Under the pieces are notes generated by a model, which worked only from the letters and a program-made list of their open reading frames with translations, was not told the DNA's origin and did no database searches. A stretch of 64,000 nt of DNA, taken from the NCBI RefSeq assembly GCF_000230695.2, contig NC_020541.1, positions 124,001-188,000 of the forward strand, written 5' to 3'. This document shows, piece after piece, positions 34,129-43,080 of this stretch. How positions within the stretch are numbered: position 1 is the first letter of the stretch; each line of letters starts with the position of its first letter. A program made the position numbers and the translations under genes. This DNA comes from Rhodanobacter denitrificans (GTDB lineage Bacteria; Pseudomonadota; Gammaproteobacteria; Xanthomonadales; Rhodanobacteraceae).

Positions 34129-35508
34129 ATGCATCTGCGTCCGGCTGCCTTGCTCGCCCCGCTCGTCCTGCTGGCCGCGCTGGCTTCGCCGCCGCTGCTC
34201 GCGGCCGAACTGGCCATTCCGCCGATCCAGTACCACCAGCGCACCTTGCCGAACGGCTTGCAGGTGCTCAGCGTGGAGGATCACGCCAGCCCGAACGTGG
34301 CGGTGCAGGTGTGGTACCACGTCGGCTCGAAGGACGACCCGCAGGGGCGCTCCGGCTTCGCGCATCTGTTCGAGCACCTGATGTTCAAGAGCACCAAGCA
34401 CATGCACGCCGAGCAGTTCGACCGGCTCACCGAGGACGTCGGCGGCGCCAACAACGCGTCCACCGGCGACGACGTCACCAACTACTTCGAGGTGGTGCCG
34501 AGCAACCACCTGCAGACCCTGCTGTGGGCCGAGGCCGAGCGGCTGTCCAACCTCAACGTGGACGAGGCGAATTTCAAGTCCGAGCGCGCGGTGGTGCAGG
34601 AGGAATACCGCCAGAGCGTGCTGGCCAACCCGTACGGCAAGCTGTTCAACGCGATCGACCCGCACTCGTACACCGTGCATCCGTACAAGCGCCCCACCAT
34701 CGGCAGCATCGAGGACCTGGAGGCGGCCTCGCTGCCGGACGTGGTCGCGTTCCACCAGACCTTCTACCGACCGGACAACGCCACCCTGATCGTCGCCGGC
34801 GACTTCGACCCGAATCAGCTCGACGCCTGGGTCGACCAGTATTTCGGCTGGATCCCGAAACCGGCCGCGCCGATCCCGCAGGTCACCGCGCAGGAACCGA
34901 AGCGCAAGAAGAACCTGCGCTACACCGTCACCAGCGAAACCGCGCCGCTGCCCGCGGTGGCGCTCACCTGGCTGCTGCCGCCGGCGTCCGACACGGCCGA
35001 CCGCATCCCGCTGCAGGTCGCCGCCGCGCTGCTTTCGCAGGGCGATTCCTCGCGGTTGTACCAGTCGCTGGTGTATCGCCACCAGGTTGCCCAGCGGGTC
35101 GGTGCCGATGCCGACGGCCGGGTCGGCCCGGGCCTGTTCACCGCCTATGCGATCCTCGCCAGCGGCCACCCGCCGGCCGAGGCGGAGAAGCTGCTGCACG
35201 AGGAGATCATCTGGCTGGCGACCCAGCCGATTCCCGCCGCCGAGCTGGACAAGGTGAAGACCCAGCTGCTGACCAGCGAGTTGAAGCAGCGGCAGACCGC
35301 GCAGGGCCTGGCGTTCGCGCTGGGCCAGGCGACGCTGATCGACGGCAATCCGGAACACGTCAACACCGACCTGGCCGCGCTGCAGAAAGTCAGCGAGCAG
35401 GACGTGCACCGCGTGCTGCAGAAATACGTCACCGGCGCCCACAGCGTCACTATCGACTACCTGCCGCAGCCCGCCGGGGCGGCGACGACCTCGGGAGCAG
35501 CGAAATGA
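34129..35508 (+). CDS. M16 family zinc metallopeptidase (active subunit)
   Basis: A 459-residue secreted peptidase of the pitrilysin/processing-peptidase family. A signal peptide (about 1-25, ending LLAAE) is followed by the inverted zinc motif HLFEH (His79, Glu82, His83), with the distal Glu in the SERAVVQEEYRQ region. The C-terminal M16 half follows (YTVTSETAPLPAVALTWLLP). The start at ATG 34129 gives a normal signal peptide; the frame continues open upstream but with no family match. Its stop overlaps the next gene's start by 4 nt, and the two should form a periplasmic heterodimer that degrades peptides. Confidence 0.92.
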   Translation: MHLRPAALLAPLVLLAALASPPLLAAELAIPPIQYHQRTLPNGLQVLSVEDHASPNVAVQVWYHVGSKDDPQGRSGFAHLFEHLMFKSTKHMHAEQFDRLTEDVGGANNASTGDDVTNYFEVVPSNHLQTLLWAEAERLSNLNVDEANFKSERAVVQEEYRQSVLANPYGKLFNAIDPHSYTVHPYKRPTIGSIEDLEAASLPDVVAFHQTFYRPDNATLIVAGDFDPNQLDAWVDQYFGWIPKPAAPIPQVTAQEPKRKKNLRYTVTSETAPLPAVALTWLLPPASDTADRIPLQVAAALLSQGDSSRLYQSLVYRHQVAQRVGADADGRVGPGLFTAYAILASGHPPAEAEKLLHEEIIWLATQPIPAAELDKVKTQLLTSELKQRQTAQGLAFALGQATLIDGNPEHVNTDLAALQKVSEQDVHRVLQKYVTGAHSVTIDYLPQPAGAATTSGAAK

Positions 35509-36977
35509 GCCGCCGCAAGAACGCCTGCCGTCTGGCCGTCTTTACGGCCATCGCGATCGCCGCCGGCAACGTGGCGGCCGCCGAGTTTCCCGCCACGCCG
35601 CCTGCGCCGGGCCCCGCGCCGCAGCTGACCGTGCCGACGCCGTCGACGCAAACCCTGGCGAACGGCCTGCAGGTGATCAGCGTGCGCCGCGCCGGCCTGC
35701 CGCTGGTCACCGCGCAGCTGGTGTTGCGCAGCGGCGGCGAGATGGACCCGCCGGCGCTGGCCGGCCTGGCCGACCTCACCGCGAGCCTGCTGACCAAGGG
35801 CGCCGCCGGCCAGAGCGCGCCACAGATCGCCGCCGCCGCCGAGGCGTTGGGCGGTTCGCTGGATGCCGATGCCGGCTGGGACGAAAGTGCGGTCGGCATC
35901 ACCGTGACTACGCCGAAGTTGCCGCAGGCGCTGGGCCTGCTCGCCGAAGTGGTGCGCCAGCCGGATTTCAGCGCGGCCGAGCTGAAACGGGCGCAGGCGC
36001 AGGCGATCGACGACCTGCGCCTGCTGCTGAGCCGGCCTACCGCGCTGGCCTCGCTGGCGGCCAGCCGTGGCGTGTTCGGCGATGGCGCCTACGGCCATTC
36101 GCGCGGCGGCACGCCGGCCTCGATCGCGCGGATCGGACGCGCCGACGTGCAGCGGCTGCATGCCGCGCTGTACCGGCCGGACAACGCGATCCTGATCCTC
36201 GCCGGCGACGTCACTGCGGCGCAGGCGCTTGCGCTGGGGCAGGCCAGCTTCGGCGACTGGGCCAGGCCGGCCACGCCGCTGCCGGCGCGACCGGCGGGCA
36301 AGGCCGCCAGCCGCGTGCCGGCGATCGTGCTGATCGACCAGCGCGGCGCCGGGCAGGCCGGCGTGGTCGCGGCACATGCGGCGCCGTCGCGCGGCGATGA
36401 CGGCTACTACGTGGGCACGCTCGCCAACGCGGTGCTCGGCGGCTCGTACTCGGCGCGCCTGAACGAGGAGATCCGCATCAAGCGCGGCCTGTCCTATGGC
36501 GCCAACAGCCGGCTGCAGCCGTTGCGCGACGCCGGCCTGTGGCTGGCCGCGGCACAGACCAAGAATCCGTCCGCGGCGCAGGTGGTCGAGCTGATGCTGG
36601 GCGAGTTCAAACGCCTGGGCGACAACCGCGTCGGCGACGCCGAGCTGGCCGCGCGCAAGGCCACCCTGATCGGCGCCTACGGCCGCAGCCTGGAGACCAC
36701 CGCGGGGCTGGCCGAACAGGTCGGCGAGCTGGCTGTCTACGGCGTGCCGCTGGACGAGATCGGTCGCTACATCGCCAAGGTGCAGGCGGTGACGCCGAAG
36801 CAGATCGAGAAGTACGCGGACAAGCATCTGAATGCCGGCGCCAGCACGGTGGTGGTGGTCGGCGACGCCGCGCAGTTCGCCGCGGACGTCCGCAAGGCGC
36901 ATCCGCAGGCCGCGCTGCTGGAATCGACCGCGCTGGACCTGGACAGCCCGACCCTGCAGCCGGTGGTCGGCAAGTAG
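35505..36977 (+). CDS. M16 family peptidase-like protein, zinc site missing (partner subunit)
   Basis: 490 residues with a signal peptide (about 1-26, ending VAAAE) and two M16 domains. Where the active family members have HxxEH, this one reads GLADLTASLL, so it cannot bind the catalytic zinc. The C-terminal half keeps the R-x-Y substrate loop region (EEIRIKRGLSYGANS). Catalytic/non-catalytic pairs of this kind are known from mitochondrial-type processing peptidases and bacterial homologues. It starts in an ATGA overlap with the active subunit, ensuring coupled translation. A clear terminator follows. Confidence 0.9.
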   Translation: MSRRKNACRLAVFTAIAIAAGNVAAAEFPATPPAPGPAPQLTVPTPSTQTLANGLQVISVRRAGLPLVTAQLVLRSGGEMDPPALAGLADLTASLLTKGAAGQSAPQIAAAAEALGGSLDADAGWDESAVGITVTTPKLPQALGLLAEVVRQPDFSAAELKRAQAQAIDDLRLLLSRPTALASLAASRGVFGDGAYGHSRGGTPASIARIGRADVQRLHAALYRPDNAILILAGDVTAAQALALGQASFGDWARPATPLPARPAGKAASRVPAIVLIDQRGAGQAGVVAAHAAPSRGDDGYYVGTLANAVLGGSYSARLNEEIRIKRGLSYGANSRLQPLRDAGLWLAAAQTKNPSAAQVVELMLGEFKRLGDNRVGDAELAARKATLIGAYGRSLETTAGLAEQVGELAVYGVPLDEIGRYIAKVQAVTPKQIEKYADKHLNAGASTVVVVGDAAQFAADVRKAHPQAALLESTALDLDSPTLQPVVGK

Positions 36978-37005
36978 TTTTTCTCCAGCGCGGGCGGCAC
37001 CCGAA

Positions 37006-37030
37006 CCCCGGCCATCGTGCCGGGGTTTTT
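37006..37030 (+). terminator. Rho-independent terminator of the M16 operon
   Basis: CCCCGGC (37006-37012), loop CATCGT, GCCGGGG (37019-37025), followed by TTTTT. Confidence 0.9.
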
Positions 37031-37145
37031 ACATCGCGCGGGCAACAATCCGTTGCCGAAATCGCACCAAAGGAAAGCTGCGCCGGGCGTCGGCCATTTG
37101 TATACTATGCGGTACATAAAAAGAAACCTGCCGCGAGGTTGCCCC

Positions 37146-37667
37146 ATGTCCCTTCGTCCCCTCATCCGCAGCGCGCTCGCGCTCGCCCTGGTCACCGCCG
37201 CGCTGCCTGCGACGGCCGCCCGCTTCGAGCTGCAGGCCGGCCGCAGCTATTCGAACAGCCACGGCGCGAACACCGCCTTCGTCGAGGCCGTGTTCGCGCC
37301 GCAGCCGCTGGGCCAGACCCGCTTCACTTGGGCGCCGGATGTCTCGCTCGGCTGGATCGACGGCCGCCCCGTGGCGACCGACGACAGCCGCTACACCAAT
37401 CGCGACTCGGTGGCGTTGCTGGCCGCCGGCGCGCGCTTCCACTTCGGCGAGACCGGCGATTGGTACCAGCCGCTGTTCTTCAGCGAACAGCTCGCCGTCA
37501 CCAATCACGCCACCCACGCGCTCTCCAGCCACTACCAGTTCGTCAGCACGCTGGGCTGGCAGGCGAAGCATTTCAGCGTGGCGCTGCGGCACGTCTCCAA
37601 TGGCGGGCTGCACCGCCCGAACACCGGCGAGACGATGGCGCTGGTCGGCGTCGCGTTCGATCTCTGA
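37146..37667 (+). CDS. pagL: PagL-like lipid A 3-O-deacylase
   Basis: A 173-residue outer membrane beta-barrel with a signal peptide (about 1-22, ending ATAA). The C-terminal signature RHVSNGGLHRPNTGE contains the His-Ser pair that forms the PagL active site, and the last residues (LVGVAFDL) are a typical outer membrane strand. It should remove the 3-linked acyl chain from lipid A and so alter recognition by host or antimicrobial peptides. I start it at ATG 37146 after CGAGG; an ATG at 37107 in frame lacks a signal peptide fit. A TATACT -10 box lies at 37101-37106. Confidence 0.85.
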   Translation: MSLRPLIRSALALALVTAALPATAARFELQAGRSYSNSHGANTAFVEAVFAPQPLGQTRFTWAPDVSLGWIDGRPVATDDSRYTNRDSVALLAAGARFHFGETGDWYQPLFFSEQLAVTNHATHALSSHYQFVSTLGWQAKHFSVALRHVSNGGLHRPNTGETMALVGVAFDL

Positions 37668-37677
37668 GATCGCGGCG

Positions 37678-37700
37678 GACGGCTCCGTGCGGAGCCGTTC
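37678..37700. terminator. Hairpin between convergent pagL and emrB
   Basis: CGGCTCC (37680-37686), loop GTGC, GGAGCCG (37691-37697), extendable by one or two pairs. No T-run; it can serve both strands. Confidence 0.5.
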
Positions 37701-37726
37701 GTCGGTGCCAATGCGTGCCGGCGGCT

Positions 37727-39253
37727 TCAGTGGCCGCCGGAGACGCTGCGCGCCTTCGGCGTGAACGGCGGCTTGGCCAGCCAGATCACCAGCACCAGCG
37801 CGAGGAAGATCCAGCCCAGCGCGTGGAACACCTCGTTGAACGAGATCTGGTAGGCCTGCTGGGTGATGATGTCGTTGAGCACGCCGGCGGCAGCCTGCTG
37901 GTCGCCCTGGCCGAGCTGATGCATCGCGGCCTGCGTGGTCGGACTGTAGGCGGTGATGTGCTCGGTCAGCTGTTCGTGGTGGGTCACCGCGCGGCGCTCC
38001 CACAGCAAGGTGGTGAGCGAGGCGGAGAAGCTGCCGCCCAGCGTGCGCAGGAAGGTGGCCAGGCCGGAGCCGGAGGCGATCTCGTTCTGCTGCAGGTCCG
38101 ACAGCAGGATGGTCAGCACCGGCATGAAGAACAGCGCCACGCCCAGGCCCTGCCACAGCTGCACCATCGCCACGTGGTAGAAGTCGATGCCGATGAAGAA
38201 ATCCGAGCGCATGAAGCAGGTCAGGCCCATCACCACGAACGCGGCCGCCGCCAGCAGCCGCAGATCCATGCGCGGCCCGTACTTGCCGACGACGAAGGTC
38301 AGCAGCACCGGGATGATGCCCAGCGGTGCGCTGGCGTAGCCGGCCCAGATCGAGGTGTAGCCGAGGTTGCGCTGCAGCCACAGCGGCACCATCAGTGCGA
38401 TCGCGAAGAACGCCGCGTAACCGAGGATCAGCGCAATCGTGCCGACGGTGAAGTTGCGGTGGCGGAACAGTTTCAGGTCGACGATCGGGTCCTTGTCGGT
38501 CAGCTCCCAGATCAGGAACACCGCAATGCCGATCGCCGCGACGATGCTGGTGACGACGATGAAGGTGGAATTGAACCAGTCCTCGTCGTTGCCCTTGTCC
38601 AGCACGATCTGCAGCGCGCCCACGCCGATGATCAGGCTGATCAGGCCGACGTAGTCGATCTTCGGCCGCTCGGTCTTCTCCACCTTCCCGCGCAGCTGGT
38701 CGGCCACCACCATGCTGGCGAAGATGCCGATCGGCACGTTGATGAAGAAGATCCACGGCCATGAATAGTTGTCGGTGATCCAGCCGCCGAGGATCGGGCC
38801 GGCGATCGGCGCCACCACCGTCACCATCGCCAGCAGCGCCAGCGCCATGCCGCGCTTGGCCGGCGGATAGATGCCGATCAGCAGGCTCTGCGTGATCGGG
38901 TACATCGGCCCGGCCACCGCGCCCTGCAGCGCGCGGAACAGGATCAGCATGCCCATGCTCTGCGACACGCCGCACAGGAACGAGGCCAGCGCGAACAGCA
39001 GCGTGCAGGCGGTGAACAGCCGCACCTCGCCGAAGCGGCGGCTGAGGAAGCCGGTCAGCGGCAGCGCGATCGCCATGCTCACCGCGAACGAGGTGATCAC
39101 CCAGGTGCTCTGGTTGCTGCTCACGCCGAGGTTGCCGGCGATGGTCGGCAGCGACACGTTGGCGATGGTGGTGTCCAGCACCTGCATGAAGGTGGCCAGC
39201 GACAGGCCGATCGTGCTGAGCGCCAGGTTGGGTGGGCGGAATTCGGTAGTCAT
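37727..39253 (-). CDS. emrB: DHA2-family MFS multidrug efflux permease (EmrB/QacA type)
   Basis: A 508-residue, fourteen-helix drug:proton antiporter. Motif C-type sequence appears in VVAPIAGPILGGWITDNYSWPWIFFINVPIG, and the N terminus has FMQVLDTTIANVSLPTIAGNLG, both diagnostic for EmrB. ATG 39253 gives the standard N terminus. It works with the EmrA adaptor and the outer membrane factor of the same operon to push hydrophobic compounds across both membranes. A palindromic repeat separates it from emrA. Confidence 0.94.
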   Translation of the reverse strand: MTTEFRPPNLALSTIGLSLATFMQVLDTTIANVSLPTIAGNLGVSSNQSTWVITSFAVSMAIALPLTGFLSRRFGEVRLFTACTLLFALASFLCGVSQSMGMLILFRALQGAVAGPMYPITQSLLIGIYPPAKRGMALALLAMVTVVAPIAGPILGGWITDNYSWPWIFFINVPIGIFASMVVADQLRGKVEKTERPKIDYVGLISLIIGVGALQIVLDKGNDEDWFNSTFIVVTSIVAAIGIAVFLIWELTDKDPIVDLKLFRHRNFTVGTIALILGYAAFFAIALMVPLWLQRNLGYTSIWAGYASAPLGIIPVLLTFVVGKYGPRMDLRLLAAAAFVVMGLTCFMRSDFFIGIDFYHVAMVQLWQGLGVALFFMPVLTILLSDLQQNEIASGSGLATFLRTLGGSFSASLTTLLWERRAVTHHEQLTEHITAYSPTTQAAMHQLGQGDQQAAAGVLNDIITQQAYQISFNEVFHALGWIFLALVLVIWLAKPPFTPKARSVSGGH

Positions 39254-39279
39254 CGGAATCGGCCGGAGGTGGAAGATCT

Positions 39280-39386
39280 GCTCCTCCCCCTGCAACGCAG
39301 GGGGAGGTCGGGAGGGGGTTGCTCCTGGCCTGAAAGATCAAGAGCACCCCACCCCAACCCTCCCCTGCGCAGCAGGGGAGGGAGCT
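39280..39386 (-). repeat. Palindromic intercistronic repeat, copy B (between emrA and emrB)
   Basis: Same double-hairpin element as 6261-6376: CTCCCCCTGC/GCAGGGGGAG, GGGAGGGGGTTGCTC, AGATCAAGAGC, CCCCACCCCAACC, and CTCCCCTGC/GCAGGGGAG. It starts 8 nt after the emrA stop and ends 27 nt before the emrB start in transcription order. Confidence 0.85.
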
Positions 39387-39393
39387 GCTGGAA

Positions 39394-40578
39394 TTACTTG
39401 GTGCGGGCCATGTTGGCGTGGACGATCTGCGTGATCGCCGCGTCGGCTTTGGCCAGTTGCTGCCGATAGACGTCGGTGCTGAAGGCGGGCTTGCTCGGCG
39501 AGCGCTGCGACAGCATCGGGCCGCTGCGGTCGTGCAGGCTCACGTCCACGTCCAGCGACATGCCGATGCGCAGCGGGTGCTGGTCGAGCTGGGCCGGATC
39601 GTCGAACACGATGCGCACCGGGATGCGCTGCACGATCTTGATCCAGTTGCCGGTGGCGTTCTGCGCCGGCAGCAGCGAGAACGCGCTGCCGGTGCCGACG
39701 CCCAGGCTCTGCACCTTGCCCTTGTATTCCACCGCGCTGCCGTAGACGTCGGACCTGATCGTCACCGGCTGGCCGATGCGCATGTCGGTGAGCTGGGTTT
39801 CCTTGAAGTTCGCATCCACCCACACGCCATGCAGCGGCACCACCGCCATCAGCGCGGCGCCCGGCTGCACGCGCTGGCCGACCTGCACCGAGCGTTTGGC
39901 CACATAGCCATCCACCGGCGCGATCAGGGTGGCGCGCACGTCGTCGAGGAAGGCGGCGCGCAGGCGGGCCGAGGCGGCCTGCACGTCCGGGTGCGAGGCG
40001 ACCACGGTGTCGTCGACCAGCACCTTGCTGGTCTGGTACTGCTGCTGCGCCGCGGTCAGCGCGCTCTCGGCGCTGGTCAGCGCGTCGCTGGCATGCGCCA
40101 GCTCCTCGGCCGAGATCGCGCCGGACCTGGCCAGCGCCACGCGCCGGTGGTAGTCCGCGCGCGCCTTGTCCACCGCAGTCTGGCGCGCGGCCACGTCGGC
40201 GCGGGCACCGCTGACGCTGGAGTACAGCCCGCGCACCTTGCGCACGGTGTTGGCCAGGTTGGCCTTCGCCTCGGCCAGCGCCACGTCGGCATCGCTGGGG
40301 TCGAGCCGCACCAGCACGTCGCCGGCGTGCACCCGGTCGCCGTCATCGGCGCCGATGCTGACCACGGTGCCGGGCACCTGCGGGGTGATCTGCACCACGT
40401 TGCCGTTGACGTAGGCGTCGTCGGTGCCTTCGTACCAGCGCCCGTCGAGGAAATACCACAGCGCCCAGCCGATCACGGCGAGCAGCACCACGACGGCGAG
40501 CAGGCGCAGCAGCGGGCCGCGCGGGTTCTTCCGCGCGGACGGGGCGAGCTCGGGCGCGGTTGGATTCTGGCTGGACAT
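39394..40578 (-). CDS. emrA: Membrane fusion protein of the Emr-type efflux system
   Basis: A 394-residue HlyD-family adaptor. One N-terminal membrane helix (about 27-45, LLAVVVLLAVIGWALWYFL) precedes the lipoyl-like segment (TDDAYVNGNVVQITPQVPGTV), a long coiled-coil hairpin (about 95-205) and the beta-barrel domain (VDGYVAKRSVQVGQRV, VWVDANFKETQLTDM). It links EmrB to the outer membrane factor across the periplasm. It lies 9 nt after the upstream outer membrane factor gene. Confidence 0.94.
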   Translation of the reverse strand: MSSQNPTAPELAPSARKNPRGPLLRLLAVVVLLAVIGWALWYFLDGRWYEGTDDAYVNGNVVQITPQVPGTVVSIGADDGDRVHAGDVLVRLDPSDADVALAEAKANLANTVRKVRGLYSSVSGARADVAARQTAVDKARADYHRRVALARSGAISAEELAHASDALTSAESALTAAQQQYQTSKVLVDDTVVASHPDVQAASARLRAAFLDDVRATLIAPVDGYVAKRSVQVGQRVQPGAALMAVVPLHGVWVDANFKETQLTDMRIGQPVTIRSDVYGSAVEYKGKVQSLGVGTGSAFSLLPAQNATGNWIKIVQRIPVRIVFDDPAQLDQHPLRIGMSLDVDVSLHDRSGPMLSQRSPSKPAFSTDVYRQQLAKADAAITQIVHANMARTK

Positions 40579-40587
40579 GGGGCTGCC

Positions 40588-42027
40588 TCAGGAATGTGAC
40601 GGGGTGGGAGACGGGGTGTCGGCCTGCGGCTGGAAACCGCCGCCGAGGGCCTGGATCAGCTGCACCGACAGATCGATCTGCTGCGCCGCGAGCGCGGCGC
40701 TGCCGCGTTCGGCGGCGAGCAGCTGCTGGCGCACGCTGAGCGCTTCCAGGTAGCTGCCGATGCCGGCCCGGTAGCGTTGTTCGGCAAGCTCCCAGGCCTG
40801 TTGCGCGGCATCCTGCGCGCGTTGCTGCGCGGCAATCTGCGTCTGCAGCGAGTCGCGCGCGGACAGCTCGTCGGCGACCTGGTTGAGCGCGCCGACCAGG
40901 GTCTGGTTGTACTGCGCCACGGCGAGGTCGTATTGCGCATCCTTGCCGGACAGGTTCGCGCGCCGGCGGCCGCCGTCGAAGATCGGCAGGCTGAGCGATG
41001 GCCCGACCTGGTAGAACCGTCCGGCCAGGCTGAACGGGTTGGCGCCGCCCATGCTGACCACGCCGGCCATCGCGCCGATGCTGATGTTCGGCAGGAAAGT
41101 GGTCTTCGCCGCCTTGATGTCCTTGCCCGCCGCCTCGACGCGCCAGCGCGCGGCGACCAGGTCGGCGCGGTGGCCGAGCAGGTCCAGCGGCAGATTGGAC
41201 GGCACCGCCAGCACGCCCGGCTGCAGCAATCGCGGCCGGGCGATCTGCAGCCCGCGGTCGGGGCCCTTGCCCAGCAGCACCGCCAGCGACGAGCGCGCAG
41301 CCTCGACCGCGCGGCTGGCCAGCGCCACCTGCTGCTCGGCGCTGGCCACCTCGGCGTCGCCCTGCTTCAGCGCGATCTGGTTGTCGATGCCGGCGGCGAC
41401 GCGCTGGCGGGTCAGCTCGCGCGACTGCTGCGCGCGCTGCAGCTCGCCGGCGGTCAGGTCCTGCTGGGTGAACGCGTAGCCGAGCTGCGCATAGGCGCGG
41501 GCCAGGTTGCCGGAAAGTTCGATGCGTGCGGCGCGGGCGTCGACCTCGGCGGCGCGCGCCTGGCCCACGGCCGCTTCCCACGCGGCGCGCTTGCCGCCCC
41601 ACAGGTCCAGGTCCCACTGAAAGCTGGCGTAGCCGTACTTGGCCAGCGCGAAGTGCGCCTTGTCGCCGAGCAGCGCGGCCGGCGGCCGGGCGCCGGCGAT
41701 CGCGGCGCCGCCATTCACGCTGGGCCCGCGTGCGGCACCGGCGATGCCCGCCGCGGCCTGCGCCGCGCGGGCGCGGGCGTCGGCGACGCCGAGGCCGGGG
41801 TTGTCCTGCAGCGCCTCGGCGATCAGCGCGTCGAGCTGCGGGTCGCCCAGCCCGCGCCACCAGTCGGTGGTCGGCCACGCGGCCGCGGACAGGTGGGCCA
41901 GGCTGCGTCCGGCCTTCAGCGCAGCCGGATCGATCGGCGTGCCGTCGGGGTGCAGGCCGCCGCTGCTGGCGCAGGCGGCCAGCGCAAGGGTCAGGGCGGC
42001 CGCAGCCGCAAGTCGATGCAGACGCAT
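40588..42027 (-). CDS. Outer membrane efflux lipoprotein (NodT/OprM family)
   Basis: A 479-residue TolC-like channel. A lipoprotein signal (MRLHRLAAAAALTLALAAC) puts the lipidated Cys at about residue 19. Two repeats of long helices and beta-strands follow (LGDPQLDALIAEALQDNPGLGVADARARAAQA and later LDLLGHRADLVAARWRVEAAGKDIKAAKTTFLPNISI, a strong family signature). The start at ATG 42027 was chosen because it gives the lipobox; the open frame further upstream has no signal. It completes the tripartite Emr pump and sits between marR and emrA. Confidence 0.92.
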   Translation of the reverse strand: MRLHRLAAAAALTLALAACASSGGLHPDGTPIDPAALKAGRSLAHLSAAAWPTTDWWRGLGDPQLDALIAEALQDNPGLGVADARARAAQAAAGIAGAARGPSVNGGAAIAGARPPAALLGDKAHFALAKYGYASFQWDLDLWGGKRAAWEAAVGQARAAEVDARAARIELSGNLARAYAQLGYAFTQQDLTAGELQRAQQSRELTRQRVAAGIDNQIALKQGDAEVASAEQQVALASRAVEAARSSLAVLLGKGPDRGLQIARPRLLQPGVLAVPSNLPLDLLGHRADLVAARWRVEAAGKDIKAAKTTFLPNISIGAMAGVVSMGGANPFSLAGRFYQVGPSLSLPIFDGGRRRANLSGKDAQYDLAVAQYNQTLVGALNQVADELSARDSLQTQIAAQQRAQDAAQQAWELAEQRYRAGIGSYLEALSVRQQLLAAERGSAALAAQQIDLSVQLIQALGGGFQPQADTPSPTPSHS

Positions 42028-42050
42028 GGGAAGGTCCAGGGTGGAAAGGG

Positions 42051-42509
42051 TCAATGCTTGTCGCGCAGCGCGTGCAGCACGCGCTCCAGGTAATCGTGCA
42101 GCCGCGCCTGCTCGGCTTCGTCCAGCGAGCGCTGGGCTGCCCTGAGCACGCGATCGTTGCAGTCGGTCAGCTCCTGCCACAGCGTGGTGCCGGCCGCGGT
42201 CAGCTCGATCCGCAGGGCGCGGCGATCCTGCTCATGCCGGCGGCGGCGCAGGTAGCCCTTGCCCTCGAGATGGTCGAGCTGGCGGGTCATCGCGCCGCCG
42301 TCCAGTTCGACCGAACGGGCCAACTCGCTGGCCGACATCGGGCCGAGCCGGGCCAGCCGCTTGAGGATCAGGAACTGGGTGAAGCTCAGGTTCAGGCCCT
42401 TCGCCGCCAGTTCGGCTTCCATCGCGCGCACGATCTCGGCGCGGACGAGCCCGAGCAGGATGCCGAGACTTTCCCGGGGGGTGGCGAAAGCTAGCGATTC
42501 GGAGTTCAT
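42051..42509 (-). CDS. MarR family transcriptional repressor of the efflux operon (EmrR-like)
   Basis: A 152-residue winged-helix regulator. The HTH spans about residues 50-100 (MSASELARSVELDGGAMTRQLDHLEGKGYLRRRRHEQDRRALRIELTAAG), with the family's conserved wing DRR. It is the first gene of marR-outer membrane factor-emrA-emrB, so it most likely represses its own operon and is released by pump substrates. A palindrome covering the -35 box lies about 30 bp before its start. Confidence 0.93.
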   Translation of the reverse strand: MNSESLAFATPRESLGILLGLVRAEIVRAMEAELAAKGLNLSFTQFLILKRLARLGPMSASELARSVELDGGAMTRQLDHLEGKGYLRRRRHEQDRRALRIELTAAGTTLWQELTDCNDRVLRAAQRSLDEAEQARLHDYLERVLHALRDKH

Positions 42510-42517
42510 GGCCGCGC

Positions 42518-42555
42518 ATTCTATTGCCTAAAGTATATTTGTCAAGGCAAATATA
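42518..42555 (-). promoter_or_regulatory. Promoter and palindromic operator of the marR-emrAB operon
   Basis: On the minus strand TTGACA (42545-42540), 16 nt, TAGAAT (42523-42518) makes a good sigma-70 promoter. The palindrome TATATTTG - 6 nt - CAAATATA (42534-42555) covers the -35 box, as expected for MarR-type repression. Confidence 0.7.
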
Positions 42556-42584
42556 TGCTGAATTGCATTTGCTTCGGCAAGAGG

Positions 42585-42845
42585 TCAGGCGGCGCGCATC
42601 CGCTGGGCCTGCAGCTCGTCGTGCACCAGCGCGCGCAGCGCCGGATCGCGGAGGGTGAACAGCTCGAACACGCCCAGCGCCTGCAGGGTCGGCAGTTGCG
42701 CCAGCAGGCGGGGTTCGGCGTCGCGGCGTACCGATTCGGGGGTGGCCGGATCCAGCATCAACTGCGCGTGCACCACGAAGTCGGTGAGCGCGTCGCTGCG
42801 TGCGGCGTGCAGCGGGGCGGGGACGGGGACGGGGAGTAACGACAT
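42585..42845 (-). CDS. Small protein of unknown function
   Basis: 86 residues from an ATG at 42845 with an ideal ribosome site (AGGAG, seven nt upstream). Sequence begins MSLLPVPVPAPLHAARSDALTDFVVHAQLML and is helical, without signal peptide or membrane segment. I do not recognise it. The frame is open further upstream but without a better start. It stands alone between the marR operon promoter and a divergent XRE-type regulator, and may be controlled by the latter. Confidence 0.65.
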   Translation of the reverse strand: MSLLPVPVPAPLHAARSDALTDFVVHAQLMLDPATPESVRRDAEPRLLAQLPTLQALGVFELFTLRDPALRALVHDELQAQRMRAA

Positions 42846-43080
42846 GTCGATCTCCTGCATGGATGGACACAAGGACGTCTGCGCGTGGCGCGCCGTGACA
42901 GGCTGTTGCCGCACGGGCTGGCGTGGCGAGCGGGGCGGCAGGCCGCAGACCGGGTGGGGCCGCACCGCCGGCGTCACGGTCACGTGCGGGCACATGACTT
43001 GGGGGACAGGCGACGGTAGGTCGCTGCCGCTAGCATGGGAAGGCAGTCCCCACTGCTGGTACTCCCACTACCACCCGGGC

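Noticed and set aside
42846..43080. Possible extra gene in the gap before the XRE regulator
   Set aside because: Open frames here are short extensions of the flanking genes without ribosome sites or recognisable domains.
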